Source: Clostridium saccharobutylicum DSM 13864 (GTDB lineage: Bacteria > Bacillota > Clostridia > Clostridiales > Clostridiaceae). Taken from it: 64,000 nt of DNA. The translations under genes were made by a program, and so were the position numbers. Every line of letters starts with the position of its first letter. Within the stretch, counting starts at the first letter, position 1. Positions 46,981-54,538 of the stretch are shown one piece after another. The DNA lies in NCBI RefSeq assembly GCF_000473995.1, contig NC_022571.1, forward strand, positions 4,743,416-4,807,415, in the 5' to 3' direction. The notes under the pieces were generated by a model. It had not been told where the DNA came from. It did not search any database and was given only the letters and a program-made list of their open reading frames with translations.

Positions 46981-48276
46981 TTAATGAACTTCATTTCTTA
47001 TTACATCTTCATATGATTCCCTTCTACAGATAAGTCTTGAATCTCCATCCTTAACCATAATTACTGCTGGCTTTGGTATCTTATTATAATTACTAGACAT
47101 AGAATATCCATAAGCACCTGTAGTCATTATAGCTAAAATGTCTCCACTCTTAATTACTGGAAGGTTAACATTTTCTAATAATATATCTCCTGACTCACAA
47201 CACTTTCCTGCTATAGTTACTTTTTCTTCACAATCTGATTGAACATTATTTGCTAAAATACATTCATATTGTGCATTATAAAGAGCAGGTCTTATATTAT
47301 CAGTCATTCCACCATCTACTGAAACATATTTTCTAACTCCTGGAATCTCCTTAACTGCTCCTATAGAGTATAAAGTCGTTCCTGCATTAGCTACTATGCT
47401 TCTACCTGGTTCTATAGTAAGAATTGGCCTCTTCTGACCAGTTCTTGAACAAACCTCGTCAACTTTGTTAATTATTGTTTCACAATATTCAGCAGTTGTC
47501 CTTGGTTTATCCTCTCTACTATAGTATATACCAAAACCTCCCCCAAAATCTACTTCTTTTATAAAATAACCAAAATTTTCTTCAGTTTTTTTCACAAGAT
47601 CTAACATTACCTCTACTGCATCTTCATATGGCTCTAATTCAAAAATTTGTGAACCTATGTGGCAATGTATCCCTGCAAGGTTTATATTTTCTAAACTTAT
47701 AGCTTTTTTAATAGCATCTTCTATGACAGTTTCAACTGGTGCAAACCCAAACTTTGAATCAATTTGACCTGTTTTTATATAGTCATGAGTATGTGCTTCA
47801 ATTCCTGGAGTTATTCTTAAATAAATGTTTTGTACTTTATTATATTCTTTTGCTATATCATTTAATATATCCATTTCATGATAATTATCTACCACAAAGT
47901 TTCCAACACCTAATTTAATCCCAAGTTCTATTTCATTTAATGTTTTATTATTACCATGAAACATTACTCTTTCAAGTGGAAATCCTGCCTTGTATGCTGT
48001 GTATAACTCTCCGCCTGATACAACATCTAAACACATGTTTTCTTCTTTTAATAATTTACACATTTGAATAGTTAAAAATGCTTTTCCAGCAAAAGCCACT
48101 CTATTACCATTCTCTTCACATTTGAAATATTTTCTATAGTCCTTGCAATATTCTCGTATTAATGATTCATCAAATACATACAAAGGACTTCCATATTCTT
48201 TTACTAAATCCTCAGCCTTAATTCCTCCAATTGATAATTGGTTATCTTCAACCTTCATCGTTCCAAATAATTTCAT
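46981..48276 (-). CDS. lysA: Diaminopimelate decarboxylase
   Basis: This 431-residue PLP enzyme converts meso-diaminopimelate to lysine. Its PLP lysine is in VAFAGKAFLT (about residue 65). The fold type III barrel motifs include GIHCHIGSQIF, DFGGGFGIYY and EPGRSIVANAG, and the C-terminal CCESGDILL and GAYGYSM are the active-site partner regions. The ATG at 48276 follows GGGGGTAACAAAA; a TTG five codons earlier lies on the binding site. A lysine riboswitch with its own terminator is directly upstream, so expression should fall when lysine is plentiful. Confidence 0.96.
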   Translation of the reverse strand: MKLFGTMKVEDNQLSIGGIKAEDLVKEYGSPLYVFDESLIREYCKDYRKYFKCEENGNRVAFAGKAFLTIQMCKLLKEENMCLDVVSGGELYTAYKAGFPLERVMFHGNNKTLNEIELGIKLGVGNFVVDNYHEMDILNDIAKEYNKVQNIYLRITPGIEAHTHDYIKTGQIDSKFGFAPVETVIEDAIKKAISLENINLAGIHCHIGSQIFELEPYEDAVEVMLDLVKKTEENFGYFIKEVDFGGGFGIYYSREDKPRTTAEYCETIINKVDEVCSRTGQKRPILTIEPGRSIVANAGTTLYSIGAVKEIPGVRKYVSVDGGMTDNIRPALYNAQYECILANNVQSDCEEKVTIAGKCCESGDILLENVNLPVIKSGDILAIMTTGAYGYSMSSNYNKIPKPAVIMVKDGDSRLICRRESYEDVIRNEVH

Positions 48277-48313
48277 TTTTGTTACCCCCAAATTTTAATC
48301 ATAATTTATCATA

Positions 48314-48350
48314 ATAAAAAACAAACGCCACAGAATGTGTTTCTGTGACG
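48314..48350 (-). terminator. Riboswitch-controlled terminator in the lysA leader
   Basis: On the minus strand CGTCACAGA/TCTGTGGCG forms a stem followed by TTTGTTTTTTATT, ending about 35 bases before the lysA start codon. It is the expected expression platform of the riboswitch upstream. Confidence 0.88.
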
Positions 48351-48525
48351 AGTGGTAGAGAATATGCTAAATTATTGTGCACAATATTTTAAACAATTGT
48401 TATTGCCAGTTATCAACTATCTCTAAAGGATATAAATAATACTATATTTAAGTTAACTTAAATAAATTACTAACAAGCCCTTCCTTTATTGACTATTGTA
48501 AATGTCATTTTAATTGAAAAAAGAT

Positions 48526-48700
48526 GTACCTTGTAGCTCAACACTTTTCGTGACAGTTATCCATATATTATATGAATACCCAGAAATAAATCACTGCAAA
48601 TAACTTATTCCTTCGGCCATAATCCCTTTTAACATAAATCATCGTCTGCCAACTCCTTATGATTACTCTTTATTACAGCACCTCTACCCCAGGTCATGTT
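48526..48700 (-). ncRNA. Lysine riboswitch (L-box)
   Basis: Minus-strand sequence shows the L-box landmarks in order: GGGGTAGAGGTGCTG, GGCAGACGATG, GGGATTATGGCCGAAGG, TTTCTGGGTA, ACTGTCACGAAAAGTG and GAGCTACAAGG. This matches the known lysine aptamer that binds lysine and promotes termination upstream of lysine genes. It sits about 250 bases before lysA, followed by a terminator. Confidence 0.93.
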
Positions 48701-48853
48701 ACATTACTATATTATTCAATTATAAAAAATATGATACCATACTTTTTATTTAAATCAATACCTTTTTATATTATTTATCAAATTATCTTCTAAATCTTGC
48801 CACATTACTTAATTCAATTATTTCTAATTTAGTATCTTCTATATTTGAAGATT

Positions 48854-49528
48854 TTATTCATTTCTATAATTATCCATGAGATTACCCATAATACTTGCAG
48901 ATGTTGGTGGTGTAAATGTTATTGCATTAGCTCCAGCCTGTATAGTTTCTCTAATGCTTGATTCAGTTGGACCACCTGTTGCTATTATAGGAAATTCCGG
49001 AAATCTCTTTCTTATGTTTCTAACAATTTGAGCTGTTTTCTTTCCTCCCGAAACATTTAATATAGTAGCTCCTGCTTCTATTCTCTTTGATATATCTTCA
49101 TCTTCTGAAATAACAGTTACGATAACTGGTATATCTATAGTTGCTCTTATTTTATGAACTATTTCATTGGCTGTCGGTGCATTAACAACTACTCCCATAG
49201 CTCCTTTAAATTCTGCATCTAGTGCTAAATTTATAACTCTTTTACCTTGAGTTATTCCTCCTCCAACTCCACAAAACACCGGAACATCTGCTGCCATTAC
49301 AAGTGCTTGTGTTATCAACGGCTGGGGTGTAAATGGATATACTGCAATAATTGCATCAGCATTACTATTTCTGATAAGTGCAACATCGGTAGTGAATAAT
49401 AATGACTTTATTCTTTTACCGAAAATTTTAATTCCACCACAATCTCTTATAATTGATGGAACCTCAATTACATGATTTCTTAATGCACCTTTTATTTCTG
49501 GTACAAATTTTGATTCCTTAGCCACCAT
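48854..49528 (-). CDS. Conserved TIM-barrel protein of unknown function
   Basis: This 224-residue cytosolic protein looks like a small (beta-alpha)8 barrel. Successive strand-end motifs include ADVPVFCGVGGG, AMGVVVNAPT, IPVIVTVIS and a phosphate-binding-like IIATGGPTESSIRETIQAGA near the C-terminus. This resembles ThiG, indole-3-glycerol-phosphate synthase and N-acetylmannosamine-phosphate epimerase barrels, but I cannot assign a reaction. GGGAGGGA precedes the ATG by about 11 bases. It is upstream of lysA on the same strand, separated by the lysine riboswitch, and downstream of the DnaA-box cluster. Confidence 0.7.
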   Translation of the reverse strand: MVAKESKFVPEIKGALRNHVIEVPSIIRDCGGIKIFGKRIKSLLFTTDVALIRNSNADAIIAVYPFTPQPLITQALVMAADVPVFCGVGGGITQGKRVINLALDAEFKGAMGVVVNAPTANEIVHKIRATIDIPVIVTVISEDEDISKRIEAGATILNVSGGKKTAQIVRNIRKRFPEFPIIATGGPTESSIRETIQAGANAITFTPPTSASIMGNLMDNYRNE

Positions 49529-49656
49529 AATTTTTAATCCCTCCCTTTAGATTAATACTTGCTACCATTTGCATAGGTAGTATGCATCCAAGAAGTGTAC
49601 TATATAGATATATTATACTACTTTATACTATTTGTTAAAGTTAATTTTTTATAGAC

Positions 49657-49970
49657 TTATCAACATTATCCACAGGTTTTATCCACAATTCTGTGCATAT
49701 TGTTGGTAATAGTTTTTTATGATTTTTTTTAATAAATATTTATTTCACCATTTTTTTCCATATAATCTAAAACTATTTGTTTTTCCATATCCATATTACA
49801 TATTTGGCAATACATCTAATTTAATTAATATTTAAATATTAATTTTATTAACATTGTTATCCACATGTTTTTTGTACTTATTAACATTATAAACAACTCC
49901 TGCATTTTACTAGGTTTAACATGTATAGTAATATATGCTAGACCATTGTTTATCCACATACTTATACACA
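49657..49970 (+). promoter_or_regulatory. Intergenic cluster of DnaA boxes
   Basis: Exact TTATCCACA at 49666, 49679, 49857 and 49950; one-mismatch boxes TTATCAACA at 49657 and TTATACACA at 49962. All are in the same orientation, in a very AT-rich 745-bp gap. The first two boxes are back to back, as in the cluster at 19846. No dnaA or dnaN is nearby, so this is not the usual oriC context. Confidence 0.6.
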
Positions 49971-50206
49971 GACTTCAAAATATTACAAATACTAACAGTT
50001 ATACTTCTTGCAAGCACTAATAAACATTCTATATTTTAGATATTGATTTTCACGAATTCTATATAGCAACTAAGATATTAATTCACATTGCCTGTAAATG
50101 TATACAGCTTAATAATTTGTTGACAACTCCTGAATACTTTTTTCTCTGTTCCATCTCCTATTAATATTAACAAAATAAGTCCTATAGAACCTTTTAAATT
50201 AGTGAA

Positions 50207-50253
50207 TAAAAAATAACGAGCAAGGATTAAAATGCACTTTTCTATCCTTACTC
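50207..50253 (-). terminator. Terminator of the CmpB-type membrane protein gene
   Basis: Minus-strand stem GAGTAAGGAT/ATCCTTGCTC with a 16-base loop, followed by GTTATTTTTTATT, about 20 bases past the stop codon. Confidence 0.82.
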
Positions 50254-50273
50254 ATTTCCAATAACTTTATTAT

Positions 50274-50786
50274 CTAACTATTAGATATAGCAAATTTTTT
50301 TAATGTAAAATAAAAATCTATTATAAATGTAATTATGCTTACTATTACGAATAATTGAAAAAACTCTTCTGCGCTAATATATATACTATAAAAAATAGGT
50401 TGAATATATTTGACTCCTATAAAACTAAGAACTGTCCAATATAAAGAAAATTTAAGTGTTATAAATCCATTAACATTATATTTCAAATTTGAATAATCCC
50501 AATAAACTTTATTGAAAATATGTTTAAGCATATATCCACTTACATACTCAACAGTTGTAGGAATAAAAAAACACAATACTAACAATATAATTCTATTAAT
50601 ATTCAATGCTGAATCATATAAAATCAAAAGCGTCATTGCTATACCATACATGGGTTTAAATGGCCCTATTAAAAATCCTTCTTTTTTAAATCTTTTATCA
50701 ACTATAAATGCATATAGTTCTTCTATCAACCAACCTATAAAAGAATAAATAATAAAATTGAAAACTAAGTAAACTAATAAATTCAT
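50274..50786 (-). CDS. CmpB-type (putative ABC transporter type IV) membrane protein
   Basis: This 170-residue integral membrane protein has about four to five helices. The conserved GFLIGPFKPMYGIA loop and the VEYVSGYMLKHIFNKVYWDY segment, with the following NVNGFITLKFSLYWTV, are typical of the CmpB/YckA-like family annotated as putative ABC-transporter type IV. AAGGTGG precedes the ATG. Despite the family name, no ATPase is adjacent. The transport role is unproven for the family. Confidence 0.78.
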   Translation of the reverse strand: MNLLVYLVFNFIIYSFIGWLIEELYAFIVDKRFKKEGFLIGPFKPMYGIAMTLLILYDSALNINRIILLVLCFFIPTTVEYVSGYMLKHIFNKVYWDYSNLKYNVNGFITLKFSLYWTVLSFIGVKYIQPIFYSIYISAEEFFQLFVIVSIITFIIDFYFTLKKFAISNS

Positions 50787-50853
50787 ACTTCAACCACCTT
50801 ATCTATTAAGCTAGTCTTAGTATTTGTACTCTCCTATAATTTTATCCTCAACT

Positions 50854-51005
50854 TATAGATAAACAACTTTGAACTTAGGGTTATGTAATAACTAACCGAA
50901 GGAAATGGTGCTTTTTTGTTTCGATTACTAGAGAAAAGCACCACTTCCTTCTAGTTTAGAATATATTTCAAAATAAGTTCCATTTCAAAATTTGTTTATC
51001 TATGT
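50854..51005. repeat. Family A minimal element, copy A9 (Y to X)
   Basis: A compact complete copy: terminal repeats TATAGATAAACAACTTTGAA and (reverse) CATAGATAAACAAATTTTGA, Y motif GTTATGTAATAACTAACCGA, a short hairpin GGAAATGGTGCTTTT/AAAAGCACCACTTCC, then the X motif. It lacks the long arms and tip of the other copies. Confidence 0.75.
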
Positions 51006-51179
51006 GAATATGTGAAAAATTATATTTTATAGATACTTCTATCTCCAATTTGAATAACTCAATACTTCTACCGAATTTAGCTTTGCTATCGTTGTATAAA
51101 TCGAACAACAAATACAATTTGAAAGCTGACAGTTCAAATAAATATACTGCATATTTATCTACTTTAACCCATCACACTA

Positions 51180-51313
51180 AATAGTGGAAACATTCTAAAG
51201 TGAATACACACATCTATTTAGAACCTTTCAGCAATATTTTCATAGTCCTACCGAACAAAAATATTTCTAATTTCAGTTAATTATCAAATAAATCTAAATT
51301 CTAAGTTATTTAT
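51180..51313. repeat. Family A' partial element, right half
   Basis: TTTAGAACCTTTCAGCAATA to TTTCTAATTTCAGTTAATTA then AAGTTATTTATCTATAG matches the right arm and Y end of the A' subfamily. The left arm is unclear. Confidence 0.5.
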
Positions 51314-51444
51314 CTATAGCTTAATTAATGAAATCTTAAATAACTTCAAATTATTTCTGATATAATAAACCTATGAAAATTATTATTAAACTTGTTAGGC
51401 ATATTAATTTTTTATATATATCCAATTTAAGAACCCAACTTATT

Positions 51445-51698
51445 TGTGGTTAATATCTCCACTAGAAATCATATATATATTTGTGAAATACGCATTTGAA
51501 ATTAAGCTGTTGAAGATTCTTAATGGGAGCTTGTTACATTTACTGCTTGTCAAAATGAATATTTGGAACACGCAGTAATGGGCACAAGCTCCCATTTAGA
51601 ATCTTCCAGCAAAAATTTCATAAGCTCAATGAAACAAATATATATATGATTTCGGTGAGTTACCACTTAAATCTAAGTCTTGATTGGGATATCTATGT
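51445..51698. repeat. Family A' palindromic element, copy A10
   Basis: This is a long, well-paired palindrome: GAAGATTCTTAATGGGAGCT on the left pairs with AGCTCCCATTTAGAATCTTC on the right, and outer arms ATCATATATATATTTGTG pair similarly. It uses arm sequences different from the A1-A8 type but keeps the Y end (TTTCGGTGAGTTACCACTTA). It lies just upstream of the alaX-type gene. Confidence 0.78.
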
Positions 51699-51729
51699 GT
51701 CTAAAGAAAATTAGGAGGATATTTTATAC

Positions 51730-52929
51730 GTGGAAAAAATTTATTATGATAATAGGTACGTTAAGGAATTTACTGCTGAAATAGTTGATATAAAAGAATT
51801 TAACGGAAAGTTTCATGTTCTTTTAAATCAAACATCATTCTTTCCTGGTGGCGGTGGACAAAACTGTGATCTTGGATTTATAGATAATCATGCTGTTATA
51901 GATGTTTATGAAAAAGATGAAGAAGTATATCATGTGGTTGAAACTAAACCAATAAAAATACATAAAGTTAAATGTGTGATTAATTGGGATAGAAGAACTG
52001 ATGGGATGCATCAACATTTAGCTCAACATGTTTTATCTGGCTGTTTCTTTAATCTTTTTAATGCTAATACTTTTGCAATTCATTTAGGCTCTGATGTTAG
52101 TACTGTTGATATTTACGGAATATTAACAGAAGAACAAATTCGTGAAGCCGAAAAACTTGCTAACAAAACTATAGGTGATGCACTTCCTGTGGATTCTTTT
52201 GTTCCAAGTAAAGCTGAACTTAAAAAACTTAATATTAGAAGATCACTTCCAAATACAAAAGAAGACATTAGAATTGTAAAAATAGGAGATTTTGATATTA
52301 ATGCTTGTTGTGGACTTCACCCTGCATCAACTCAAGATTTAAGACTTATAAAAATAAGAAAATTTGAAAAACATAAAGAAGGCACAAGAATAGAATTTTT
52401 AGCTGGTACTCGTGCTGTTGAAGATTCATTTAAAAAAGATGAATTTCAAAGTTCTATTTGTAAATACTTAAATTGTAATGAAAATGAAGCTATAAATGGA
52501 ATAAAGAATTTAAGTGAGAATCTTAAAGAAGCTAATGAAACTAATAAGAGTCTTAATATTCTATTAGCTAAATATCAAGTCAAAGAATTTATTGATAATG
52601 CTTCTAAAATAGGTAACTTCAAAGTAATAAAACAAATCTTTGATGGTGAAAATTTAAAATATGTAAATAATCTTACTTCTAAACTTATTGAAAATGACAA
52701 TACAATTGCCTTAATGGCAGTAAAATCTGAAGACAAAGTAAACTTAATATTTGCTTGTACTAAAGGTATTAAAGAAGTAAAAATGAACGACCTATTAAAG
52801 GATGCTATATCACTTATTGATGGCAAAGGTGGCGGAAGTCCATTCCAAGCACAAGGTGCAGGCAAAAACAACGCCAACCTTGAAAGTGCCTTAGATTACG
52901 CATACGCTAAAATACAAAAATCACTTTAG
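51730..52929 (+). CDS. Alanyl-tRNA editing protein (AlaX-L type) with DHHA1 domain
   Basis: This 399-residue trans-editing protein hydrolyses mischarged Ser- or Gly-tRNA(Ala). It contains an AlaRS-like N-terminal barrel (TSFFPGGGGQNCDLG), the zinc-site motifs HQHLAQH and CCGLH, a coiled-coil region and a C-terminal DHHA1 domain (DGKGGGSPFQAQGAG). The start is GTG after AGGAGG 11 bases upstream. It is monocistronic, preceded by a family A' element and followed by a terminator interrupted by an insertion sequence. No T-box leader was seen. Confidence 0.92.
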   Translation: MEKIYYDNRYVKEFTAEIVDIKEFNGKFHVLLNQTSFFPGGGGQNCDLGFIDNHAVIDVYEKDEEVYHVVETKPIKIHKVKCVINWDRRTDGMHQHLAQHVLSGCFFNLFNANTFAIHLGSDVSTVDIYGILTEEQIREAEKLANKTIGDALPVDSFVPSKAELKKLNIRRSLPNTKEDIRIVKIGDFDINACCGLHPASTQDLRLIKIRKFEKHKEGTRIEFLAGTRAVEDSFKKDEFQSSICKYLNCNENEAINGIKNLSENLKEANETNKSLNILLAKYQVKEFIDNASKIGNFKVIKQIFDGENLKYVNNLTSKLIENDNTIALMAVKSEDKVNLIFACTKGIKEVKMNDLLKDAISLIDGKGGGSPFQAQGAGKNNANLESALDYAYAKIQKSL

Positions 52930-52945
52930 GTTATATATAAATACA

Positions 52946-52986
52946 TAAAAAATGAGTACATACAATCATAAGTATGCACTCATTTT
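52946..52986 (+). terminator. alaX terminator, split by the IS256-family insertion
   Basis: AAAATGAGTACATAC and GTATGCACTCATTTT form a 15-bp stem with one mismatch. The insertion begins immediately after the stem, and the expected T tract (CATTTTTTG) now lies beyond the far end of the element at 54495-54503. Confidence 0.8.
52979..52986. repeat. Target-site duplication, left copy
   Basis: CTCATTTT, identical to 54493-54500, directly flanks the IS256-family element. Eight bases is the usual duplication length for this family. Confidence 0.88.
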
Positions 52987-54492
52987 GGGGATGTAGCTAG
53001 ATTTGTGTAAAACAAATCTACTACATTCTTTTTTTGTATTGTTTGATGGTAGATTTGGAATAATATACTTGAAAATAATAAGGGAGGATTCCAAATGAAA
53101 GTACCAGATATTAATTATCAAGAAGAAATTAAAAAGTGTAAAAGCATGGATGATGTTGTAGGTAAGAATGGATTGATGCAAAAGCTATTAAAAGATGTTA
53201 TGCAACAATTGCTTGAAGCGGAAATGGATGAACATTTAGGCAGAGAGAAGTATGAAAGAGCCGATAACGAAAGTGAAAAGAATTATCGAAATGGTTATTC
53301 TAAAAAAGATGTTAGAAGTAGTTACGGGGAGGTACCTTTAGATATTCCACGAGACAGAAAATCAGAGTTTGAGCCAAGAGCAATTCGAAAGTATGAAACA
53401 GAATGTAGTGAACTGGATAAAAAAATAATTGGTTTGTATGCACGTGGAATGTCTACAAGAGATATTCAATCCGAACTCGAAGAGCTCTATGGTATAGATG
53501 TCTCTCCATCAATGATATCGAAAATAACAGATAAAGTGATGGACGCAGCAGCAGAATGGCAAAACAGAATGTTAGACCCAGTATATCCTATAGTATATAT
53601 GGATGCGGTTCATTTTAAGGTAAGAGATGAACATAGAATTGTTTCTAAAGCAGCATATATTTGTATGGGAGTTGATATGAATGGCTATAAAGATATTTTA
53701 GGAATTTGGATAGGCGAAGCTGAAGGTGCAAAATTTTGGTTAAGTGTATGCAATGATTTAAATAATCGTGGCGTTAAAGACATCTTAATTGCATGTATGG
53801 ATGGATTAAGAGGCTTACCAGACGCAATTAGAGCTGTTTTTCCAAAGGTATGTATTCAAAATTGTATAATACATCAAATAAGAAATTCGATAAAATATGT
53901 CTCTTATAAAAACAGAAAAGAATTTATGAAAGATTTGAAGCTTGTTTATAAAGCAGATACAGAGGAAATTGCGCTAGCGCAGCTCGATGAGTTGAAGAAA
54001 AAATGGGATAATCTTTATGATTCTGTAGTGGATTCATGGTATGAAAACTGGGATAAATTATCTACATATTTTTCTTATACTAAAGAAATTAGAAAGATGA
54101 TTTATACTACCAATACACTTGAAGGTTTTAATAGGCAACTAAGAAAATTCACTAAGATTAGAACTGTATTTCCAACTGATGATTCATTACGAAAGTCATT
54201 GTATTTAGCAACAGATCAAGTTATGAAAAAATGGACTTCACCACTTCCAAACTGGGGTGTTACACTTTTAAAATTTGAAATAATGTTTAAAGAAAGAATC
54301 AACGAAGCGTTAGCTGTATAGTTTGTCCATTTTATGAAATTATGCATATATTATCTTTTTTGGCACAAACTAAAAATATAATAATATCCAGTTTTAGTAT
54401 TTCAAAAGAAAGATAAAAATATAACTGGAAATAAAATTTCCAGTTATATAACATATCAAATATTCAATTTACACAAGTTATTCTACATTCTC
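52987..54492 (+). mobile_element. Complete IS256-family insertion sequence, 1506 bp
   Basis: The ends are imperfect inverted repeats: left GGGGATGTAG...TTTGTGTAAA and right (reverse) GAGAATGTAG...CTTGTGTAAA, 18 of 25 matching. A perfect 8-bp target duplication flanks it, and one intact transposase gene lies inside. A hairpin TAGATTTGT/ACAAATCTA followed by a T run at 53000-53035 probably blocks read-in transcription. The intact gene and exact duplication suggest a fairly recent insertion. Confidence 0.93.
53095..54321 (+). CDS. IS256-family (mutator-type) transposase
   Basis: This full-length 408-residue DDE transposase has catalytic residues recognisable in YMDAVHFKV (first Asp), LIACMDGLRGLPDAI (second Asp) and TNTLEGFNRQLRKF (Glu). 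The conserved mutator-family segments around NGYSKKDVRSSYGE and ARGMSTRDIQ lie in the N-terminal DNA-binding half. AGGGAGGATTCCAA precedes the ATG. No frameshift or stop is seen, so the element is probably active or recently so. Confidence 0.96.
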   Translation: MKVPDINYQEEIKKCKSMDDVVGKNGLMQKLLKDVMQQLLEAEMDEHLGREKYERADNESEKNYRNGYSKKDVRSSYGEVPLDIPRDRKSEFEPRAIRKYETECSELDKKIIGLYARGMSTRDIQSELEELYGIDVSPSMISKITDKVMDAAAEWQNRMLDPVYPIVYMDAVHFKVRDEHRIVSKAAYICMGVDMNGYKDILGIWIGEAEGAKFWLSVCNDLNNRGVKDILIACMDGLRGLPDAIRAVFPKVCIQNCIIHQIRNSIKYVSYKNRKEFMKDLKLVYKADTEEIALAQLDELKKKWDNLYDSVVDSWYENWDKLSTYFSYTKEIRKMIYTTNTLEGFNRQLRKFTKIRTVFPTDDSLRKSLYLATDQVMKKWTSPLPNWGVTLLKFEIMFKERINEALAV

Positions 54493-54500
54493 CTCATTTT
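54493..54500. repeat. Target-site duplication, right copy
   Basis: CTCATTTT, matching 52979-52986. It is followed by TTG, restoring the T tract of the original alaX terminator. Confidence 0.88.
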
Positions 54501-54538
54501 TTGTTTATATTACATAACTTTAACACTTAACAATATCA

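Noticed and set aside
49529..50273. Replication origin oriC at the DnaA-box cluster
   Set aside because: No dnaA, dnaN, recF, gyrB or rpmH lies nearby, and flanking genes are unrelated. A GC-skew calculation over the genome would be decisive; I keep the boxes as a cluster only.
51310..51729. T-box leader upstream of the alaX gene
   Set aside because: No AGGGTGGNACCGCG-type sequence or T-box terminator/antiterminator pair is present; the region is an A' element.
52987..54492. Composite transposon or genomic island around the IS256 element
   Set aside because: Only one copy is present and the flanking genes look like ordinary chromosomal genes with similar base composition.
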